Notes under the pieces: model-generated | What the model saw: only the letters and a program-made list of their open reading frames with translations | Told to the model about the DNA's origin: nothing | Databases searched by the model: none | In this document: positions 57,501 through 64,000 of the stretch, piece after piece | Numbering within the stretch: position 1 is the stretch's first letter | Layout: every line of letters begins with the position of its first letter | Made by a program: the position numbers and the translations under genes | NCBI GenBank assembly: GCA_018257865.1 | Contig: JAEUBA010000009.1 | Span: 372,001-436,000, forward strand | Direction of reading: 5' to 3' | Length of the DNA stretch: 64,000 nucleotides | From: Stereocaulon alpinum | Taxonomy: Eukaryota > Ascomycota > Lecanoromycetes > Lecanorales > Stereocaulaceae

Positions 57501-59168
57501 AGACATTGCTCGTAGATAAGCAAACGTCAGATCTAAAGGTGTTTCAAGATCCTCCATCGTCCGACATACCAATCGAGAAGTCTCCTGGTCGCGATCATAC
57601 AATAGCCTTACTTTATTAACCTTGTAGAGATCTCGGGCCTGCTTAGGTATGTCGGATGCGGGGAAATTCAGGCCCTTATATAGATCTTTTGTCGCCCGTG
57701 GATCAACTAATTCGGTCACAACCCTGCCATTCCATGCTTGATCAAATTGGTAGACCATGACACGATGGAACCCCGTCAGTTCTTTGACGACGCCGACTAG
57801 GATTTTGAGAAATGTGTCAAGGCTGGTTGCGTTTGCTAGCTGCTCTTGAACTTGCGACATGATGTTGAAGACTTCCATTGCTGCCGCTTCGCCTTTCCGC
57901 TTCCTCGCGCTACGAAGAACACGCAGGGGTTTGCTAGCATTAGTAGTGCTCTCAGCGTATTCTTCGGGGGTAGGATCGCTGTTGAGGGTATCTTCTGCAG
58001 GCTCTGGAGTTCCTTCGCCAGGAGGTACCAATGGATTCATCTGGTCATCTTCCAACTCGAATTCACAAATGATCAGATCGCGGTTATTCTCGTTTGTATG
58101 CATGGCGCACCACATCTTTTGTGTTCTCTTTGCCGGTGAACGTATCGCCAATGTGAAGACTTCCGGTCCGTTTGTTGCTGGATCGACATCCTCGTCTCTG
58201 ATGAAGTCTATATGGTCCAAAAGATTGTCGGTCTGCTCTTCGGACAGGATGTCCGTGAAGTTCTCAAGGGCAAATAATTGCTTCGGACTATAGCCAATAA
58301 TACGTTTGGAATTTTCGCTGACAATCCTGACTTGCAACTTGCCATCTTCCACCTCTTGAAGAGCGATGAGCAGGCCGAAACCCTGTACAGCGCCTGGTAT
58401 GTGTATCGGCTCATCTTCGCACCTTTGAAGTGTCTCACCATCACGACCAACGATGACTGCGTGACCTCCATCCGTCACGACATGCTTGAATCGAGCGGTA
58501 AGAAGGCCACCCTCCTCCAAAATGCTCCTGGTAGAGTCTGCTACACTGTGAGTGTCATCCCCACCTCGGGTGTTTGTCTCATGAGACTTCGTCGAAGCAG
58601 TGTCAACAAGATTCTGCATATGCCTTGAGACTCCCGTGCGTTCTCCTTGATCTCTTGGTGGTGACGGTTTTGTCCGAGCTTGGGCAGTCGTATTTTGCAC
58701 CTCGGTACTCTGGGGTAACGAAGCCTTCGATTCTGCTGACCCTCGACGCTGTAATGATGAGTCGGCTGGTGCCCTCCCTGACGTTGGTTCACTTGAAGGT
58801 TCACTGCTTCTGGAGAAGTGGCGCGAGCGGTCACTAGTTGCACTACTTGGTAATGACAATCCGGGGAAAGTATTCCCAATTGCTGTATCCAATTTGGCTC
58901 TGGGGGTAGGTGTAGGGTCGACCGATACGACAGACTTAATGGGATATACGCGATCGGTAGCGGAGGGACTCATTTGATCGAAGGGAGAGTCGGAAAGTGC
59001 GGACAAGGGCGAGCTTAGACCATAACTATCTTGAGTGCTTGACCTGAGAGGTGTAAGCTGGGGCTCGGTGGCCCGTGAATATTGATCGTGCGAGCGTGAC
59101 TCGGAGGAGGAAAGGTGAAAAGGCAACTGTGGCGGAGGTTCTTCCGTTGCTGGCGTTTGTGATGGCAT
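54592..59168 (-). CDS. fphA: Fungal phytochrome, hybrid histidine kinase
   Basis: Red/far-red photoreceptor and hybrid sensor kinase. Model: 55185-59168 and 54592-55131 (minus), 1,507 residues, in phase over a 53-nt intron. A disordered N-terminal extension of about 230 residues precedes the photosensory core: bilin-attachment Cys250 in QRCEDEPIHIPG at the start of the PAS domain, the GAF motif FPASDIPKQARDLYKVNKVR (from 502) and SPIHIKYLTNMAVRASM, then PHY with the tongue region GYLEPRKSFRTW (about 763-774). The kinase follows: phospho-acceptor His828 in NSAHEVRTPLN, N box from 941, DTGIGM (977-982) and TLGLGLALV (about 1026). The receiver has AEDDPINSKI and phospho-acceptor Asp1326 in VVLMDMQ/MP, with the intron just behind it, and the conserved lysine in GWILKPID. 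A hydrophilic tail of about 100 residues ends the protein. Confidence 0.94.
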
Positions 59169-60347
59169 TTGCGAAGGAGCAAAGTCCGATGACTTTGGAC
59201 ACGTATGGAGAGAGGGGTATCATCAGCCAGACTCGCTCCTGCCACCGTATATTTTCGCGCTGCCCGAGAGGGAACGTCCTTCAATGGTTGTCAACACAAC
59301 GTACAGCGTTGGAAAACACGCCTCGAGGGTACATGGACTGTACGTTGTCTTTACATGATCGAGATGTCCTGGTAGCTAGCAGTCACATATTCATCCAGCA
59401 CCAAGGACAACGAGATTATAAGCCTGGGTGGCAGCTGAATTTGTTATGTACAGCAGTATTTGTTATTGAAGTGTGGCGGTCACAGATGCAGCCATGACAG
59501 AAGTGGTACCCGAGCCACAAGCTAAGCCGGCAGTTGGACGCTAAATGTGGCCCCTGCGAAACTGGCCGAGACTGGCGTAGAACTAAGTTAAGTGGTGGAC
59601 AAGATGTCATTTCTGTCTTTCCCGTTCCCCTCTCTCACTCCAGTTACCCATCTTAATCTTCACTAACTTAGCGCTCTCGTCATGTTGCCTTTCCGATTCC
59701 GTCTTTTGTTAGCTCAGCTTGACTGTGTAGAGGTGCTGGCACCCAGTAGTTCTAAATGTTTCGTGGAGTACTGAGGTAGATCAACTTCCTTTTCATGGTT
59801 GTCGGATCTCCGATCTGCATGCATACGGTCTTGGCCGAGAATCCAGATTGCCAGTGAGGAACCTTGCATCAAGTCCCGTAGCTTATCACTCGACCATTCT
59901 TTCCGACTTCTTGGGCGCGAACAGGTAATATATCGACTCGGATATTGTGTCAAAGAGATCAATTCAGTGCTGCGGGTATTACCCAGACCCGCTTACTGTA
60001 TATTCACGCCAAGGTTCTGTTTGCGCAAAGTTGCATCACAGGCGTTGTGCTGGGTTTCTTACGGTAAACCGAAGAGGAAAGGTTTCAAGCGCGATCGACA
60101 TCAGGGCCGCTTTCGTATCTCGATAAGTCTTAAAGTCGCACCAAGGACTCCCTTCAGCATTTAAAGTACCGTCTCTAACACTTTTTGGTGCTGCTCTCAT
60201 GCCCAGGAACGGTTGTATCGTTAGTACGCATTCGGAGTTGTTCATTACGACATCACTAGAGCTATTGGCATTTATCTCGTTTAAAAATCAGGTGGCGTTC
60301 TTCGTTCATTTAATTTCCCATGGGAAGAAGACTCAGTCTCCGTCGGG
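59169..60347. other. Divergent promoter region, phytochrome / flavoprotein fusion
   Basis: 1.18 kb between divergent genes. A GATCTCCGATCT motif lies at 59805-59816 (see findings). No coding signal is recognised. Confidence 0.5.
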
Positions 60348-62114
60348 ATGGCCGCCCAGTGCAAAGATTCTAGCCGGAGTGTCAATGTTCTTGTCGCTCA
60401 AGATCTTATGACAGATTGCCGTCTCGCACACCAGATTGTGGACAATCTGAAGAGCCGCTCAAGTATCAGAACAAGGACACTAACACGGCGTTCTTTTCAC
60501 GGTAGTGAAGAGCCTTGGGTGATTCAGGATGAGAGAACGAAAAAGACGAGTCACATGACATCCGACCAATTAGTGGAGTGGGCTGATTTACTTGTGGTGG
60601 CATGTCTCGGTGCTGGTTCGCTGAGCAAGATGCTGCACGGCGAGACCGACGGCTTTCTCCTTGAAGTGTTGAGATCTTGGGATGTCTCCAAGAAAATTCT
60701 TCTAATACCTGGCATGACCGTTGCAATGTGGGAGAATCCAATGACCAAGAAGCAAATGAATAAAATCAGAAGAAGATGGAATTGGATCCGTGTTCTCGAC
60801 CCTATATTGTGGCACGGTAAGGCTTCATTGAACGCAATTCAAGAATGGCCAGCCATGGACGATCTCATCCAAGGCGTGCACAATCAGGCTGATCTCATAT
60901 CAATCGGTCACGATGTGGAGACGATCCCCAGCAATTTTCAGCAGATGGCCATCAACCCTCTCCTACATGGATCTAAACTACCTTCGGAGATTTGGTCGTT
61001 GATCATGGAGTATGTTGGCGACTGGGAAGTTGCCAAGTCTCTCGGAGTCTATACTAACTTACCAATACCACTTGAATGGCGGGCATTTGAAGCAAGGGCA
61101 CTCAGTAGTGCCATTGATCTCCAGCATACAAGCGATCTTGAATCTACTATCCTGCTCGGCAATTATTCACAGATTGTTGGCTGGTTCAAACGTCATCCAA
61201 CACCCAAATGGTTATCTAAACCATGTGTGAAGCTCATCATCAAATTTGCGCTCACAGACCTCCTTTCCTACTTAGAATCGCATCACAAAGACCTCTTCTG
61301 GTCCACATTTGGACACACCTTGCTTCCCACAAAGGCATCCGCCGTTTTCGGTAGGATTGCAATCTTAGACTGGTGGCATACTTCGCCATCCTTCCTTACC
61401 AAAGAGTACAATGCTGAAGCTCTCGATTCTGCATCAAAGGCTGGTTTCATACATATTCTTGACTGGTGGCGTAATTCAGGCCTTCCCCTCCGCTACACAG
61501 AGGCAGCACTTGAACAGGCTTCTTCAAGAGGCAACCTTGAAGTTCTAGATTGGTGGCGCAACGCTTCGCTCCCTCAGAATGATCAAGATGACGACAACGC
61601 CCAATTTGATCCTACCAGCCCCACTACGACCGATTCCCAAACCGAAACTTCTACAGCGAAGGCCAGCAGCGCGACGACAAAGACCCAGCAACCACTCCCA
61701 CTACGCCTCAAAGTCGGCAAATCTATCATCTACGCCGCCCAAAACGGTCAAGCTGCCACTCTCCAATGGTGGGTCAACTCCGGAATTTCTTTTGCTCACG
61801 AGGAACCAGTAGCCCGTATTGCGTCTGCACATGGACATGTCAATGTCTTGCAGCTTTGGAAAGATTGCAGAGGCCAGAAGATGCAGTATGATCATCAGGT
61901 GCTTGTGGGCCCGACCAAGAATGGGCATGTTGAAGTGTTGGAGTGGTGGAAGCAAAGCGAGTATACGGTCGAATATAAGACATGTGATATTGAGGAAGCA
62001 CTGGAGGATAGCGTTGGGGGAACTGGGGAAGATAGCATTAGGGCTTGGTGGGCTAGAAATGGACTGAACCTCGGTGTTGGGACGAGTGAGTGGATGAAGG
62101 TCAAGACCTTATGA
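60348..62114 (+). CDS. Flavoprotein (PPC-decarboxylase-like) domain fused to ankyrin-like DWW repeats
   Basis: Single open frame of 588 codons from the ATG at 60348. Residues about 10-180 resemble the HFCD flavoprotein family (Hal3/phosphopantothenoylcysteine decarboxylase): VNVLVAQDLMTDCRLAHQIV, WADLLVVACLGAGSLSKMLH (78-97), DGFLLEVLRSW, and IPGMTVAMWENPMTKKQ (120-136). After a helical linker (LPSEIWSLIMEYVGDWEVAK, F-box-like) come ankyrin-like repeats of about 30 residues, each with an LDWW or similar core: ILDWWHTSPSF, ILDWWRNSGLPL, VLDWWRNASLPQ, LQWWVNSGISF, VLQLWKDC, VLEWWKQSEY, RAWWARNGL. A Thr/Ser/Gln-rich spacer interrupts them. The residue expected to be the catalytic His is Ser72, and PAMN is PGMT. 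Probably flavin-binding and regulatory rather than a decarboxylase. Confidence 0.75.
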   Translation: MAAQCKDSSRSVNVLVAQDLMTDCRLAHQIVDNLKSRSSIRTRTLTRRSFHGSEEPWVIQDERTKKTSHMTSDQLVEWADLLVVACLGAGSLSKMLHGETDGFLLEVLRSWDVSKKILLIPGMTVAMWENPMTKKQMNKIRRRWNWIRVLDPILWHGKASLNAIQEWPAMDDLIQGVHNQADLISIGHDVETIPSNFQQMAINPLLHGSKLPSEIWSLIMEYVGDWEVAKSLGVYTNLPIPLEWRAFEARALSSAIDLQHTSDLESTILLGNYSQIVGWFKRHPTPKWLSKPCVKLIIKFALTDLLSYLESHHKDLFWSTFGHTLLPTKASAVFGRIAILDWWHTSPSFLTKEYNAEALDSASKAGFIHILDWWRNSGLPLRYTEAALEQASSRGNLEVLDWWRNASLPQNDQDDDNAQFDPTSPTTTDSQTETSTAKASSATTKTQQPLPLRLKVGKSIIYAAQNGQAATLQWWVNSGISFAHEEPVARIASAHGHVNVLQLWKDCRGQKMQYDHQVLVGPTKNGHVEVLEWWKQSEYTVEYKTCDIEEALEDSVGGTGEDSIRAWWARNGLNLGVGTSEWMKVKTL

Positions 62115-62689
62115 TTCCATTGATTCGAGGTCGAAATTGTGATTCGACTAGTGGCATGCTGCTCGGTCATCAAGGGTCGAGGTGAATTTGCAGTGGGGTC
62201 AGGTCGAAATTGGGGCTGTTTTATGGTATTTTGGCCACCCAGCTTAGATCTATAGAGATAGCGTACATAGCATACGTAACAGCAACCAAGCTCATTGTTG
62301 TCCTCCGATAGGGCAGTTTTCTTCCCGTATAATATGTGTGATATAATTTCTGGAGAATTGTAGGGTTGCTTGTAAATAGACGCCAAGAAGCTTAGGGTGG
62401 TGGTTGCCAGGCTCGGAAGCGAGCATCAACAATCAATGCGCGGCTACCCCGAACCATCTGTTTCCCTCATTCTGAGAGGTCCTCACCCAACCACAATCAA
62501 TATACACAACCTCACACTCTTTTACGAGGTCCAGAAGCTGCAATTGCCTTTGGTACAGCTTCTGCTTTCATTATGGTATCCTTATGAGAAGTTCCTCACC
62601 TGCGGGGGACGTGAAGCAAGTCGCGTTGAGGGTGATCACAACAGCCCTTCTACCTGCCCCAACATCGAGGGCGCCTAGCATTCTTACGT
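62115..62689. other. Intergenic, promoter of DBF4
   Basis: 0.57 kb. Nothing is recognised apart from its position upstream of the Dbf4 gene. Confidence 0.5.
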
Positions 62690-64000
62690 ATGGCAGCAGT
62701 ATCCCTATCACCTGCACCTGTCAGACTCGGAGACATGACAGGCAGAAGAGTGCCGCTTAGCAATGTCCCCAATGCTGCCAATTCGCCTTTTCGTGCTGTA
62801 GCCGCCGCTGCTTCGAAGCGCTCAAGAGAGCAACTTGAAGCTCAAGAGGACCTCTCATATGAATACCAACCGCACCCTAAGAGGCAGGCGCTGCAAGAGG
62901 CGCGGACGAATCTACGGGTCTCTCCGAGAAAACAGGCTCTACAGTCTGCAGAAGGTCGAATATTCAATAGGCGAACTGCCAATGCCACGCCAACTGCCTT
63001 CGAACGGAAACTATTAGCAGCAAGAGGGGAGAGGTCCCAACAACGGGTGGAAAGACAAGAAAAGGCATCCAATGAGGCTCTCGACACTGTCAGACAATGG
63101 CAGCGACACTACAAGAAGTCCTTTCCCGGATTTGTCTTCTACTTTGAGAGCGTACCAGAGGATGTTCGCGTCAGATGCTCAAGATGGGTTCGATCACTTG
63201 GAGCAGTAAGTTTGCAGCCTATTTTGCCACTCTAAATCTTGACTAAAATTTCGTTTGTGCAGAGAGAGGAGAAGTTCTTCTCCAAAGAAGTAACCCATGT
63301 TGTTACATCACGTCCGATTCCCCTGGACAACGACTCTAGGGATGCAACGGACCTAGTCACGCCATCATCTACTTCTACGAGCTTACAAAGCATAGCACAG
63401 CCTCGTACCATTAACCCATCTCTCCTAGATCGACAGCAAGAGTCATTCCAATCCAAGAGTAGGTTTACCTTTGAAGCGCCTGTCAGCAAAAAAATCCAAC
63501 CTAGTGGTATTCATGATGTCGACCCAAGAAAATCGAACGCTAGCAATACCGACATATTGCATAGGGCGAAGGAGATGGGCATGAAGATATGGCATCTGGA
63601 GAAGTTGCAACGAATAATGAACACAATGTCTAATATCCCAAATGATACTCAAACATTCGCCGGGAACAACACGCGTTCCAGGGCAGCAAATGCCGCCGGC
63701 AAAGGCGACAGGGAGGCTGACTTGTCTCATATGTTACGGAACGAACGCCTCAATGGACCATCAGACCGGGATACTACCATCGCCCTTAGTGAGCTGATAC
63801 CGTTCAAGGGAAGTTATATTTACATTCGAGATATAGACGAAAAATCGAAGCCGATCATGGTCAGAGATTATCCTAGACCAGGGCCTGACGAGCCAGGAGA
63901 GTGGCCTCAGTTCCACAGTGTGGGTCTAGGAAAGTGTCCTTTTGTCGAGGACTCAGCCAGCCGGGCAGAACACCTAGCTCGGGAAGAAGCACGGCGTGCA
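62690..64000 (+). CDS. DBF4: Dbf4/Dfp1-like regulatory subunit of Cdc7 kinase, 3' end outside window
   Basis: Activator and substrate-targeting subunit of the Cdc7 (DDK) kinase that fires replication origins; nuclear. Exons 62690-63205 and 63263 to the window end, in phase over a 57-nt intron. The N-terminus is basic and disordered (MTGRRVPLSNVPNAANSPFR, VSPRKQALQ). A BRCT-like motif N follows, FPGFVFYFESVPEDVRVRCS then EKFFSKEVTHVVTSRPIP. The downstream region has ILHRAKEMGMKIWHLEKLQR and motif M, LIPFKGSYIYIRDIDEKSKP, IMVRDYPRP, WPQFHSVGLGKCPFVED. The C-terminal zinc-finger motif C would lie beyond the window. The frame is open at 64000. Confidence 0.93.

Overview
The window is nuclear DNA of a filamentous ascomycete, most likely a Dothideomycete. 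Three things point there: genes are split by short GT-AG introns (mostly 47-60 nt); several products are typical of Pezizomycotina (fungal phytochrome histidine kinase, ExgD-type membrane exo-beta-1,3-glucanase, Met10-type sulfite reductase alpha subunit, Git1-type transporter, Dbf4); and one insertion carries the TpA-rich, CpA/TpG-poor signature of repeat-induced point mutation (RIP). I cannot name the species from the sequence alone.

Left third (1-25 kb), accessory and decaying. A protein kinase/WD-repeat-like fusion runs off the left edge. An amino acid permease (minus) and a FAD monooxygenase (plus) are divergent, and an FMN-dependent alpha-hydroxy acid oxidase follows; all three read as intact. 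Around the oxidase lie degraded genes: an F-box gene with two in-frame stops (9.4-10.9 kb), a second F-box gene split by a 1,186-bp RIP-like insertion between 14-bp direct repeats (13.6-16.5 kb), a multipass membrane protein gene with two stops and a frameshift (16.9-19.1 kb), and the C-terminal end of a third F-box gene with a TGG-to-TAG type stop (20.6 kb). Next comes a divergent pair of genes I do not recognise (21.4-22.7 kb minus, 23.3-25.1 kb plus).

Middle (26-45 kb), mostly housekeeping: a helix-hairpin-helix protein, an Mks1/DUF1752-like protein, MET10, FMP52, a Git1-like glycerophosphodiester transporter, two small low-complexity proteins (one probably mitochondrial), a hypothetical protein, a broken small secreted protein gene, and a TPR protein.

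Right third (45-64 kb), conserved and dense: a secreted S10 serine carboxypeptidase, the ExgD-like glucanase, an STK32/YANK-like kinase with an N-myristoylation motif, the phytochrome, a flavoprotein-ankyrin-like fusion whose PPC-decarboxylase residues look replaced, and the start of Dbf4, the Cdc7 kinase regulatory subunit, which runs off the right edge.

No tRNA, rRNA or CRISPR was recognised. Splice sites are given exactly where both the GT/AG and the reading phase fit; otherwise only the span is given.
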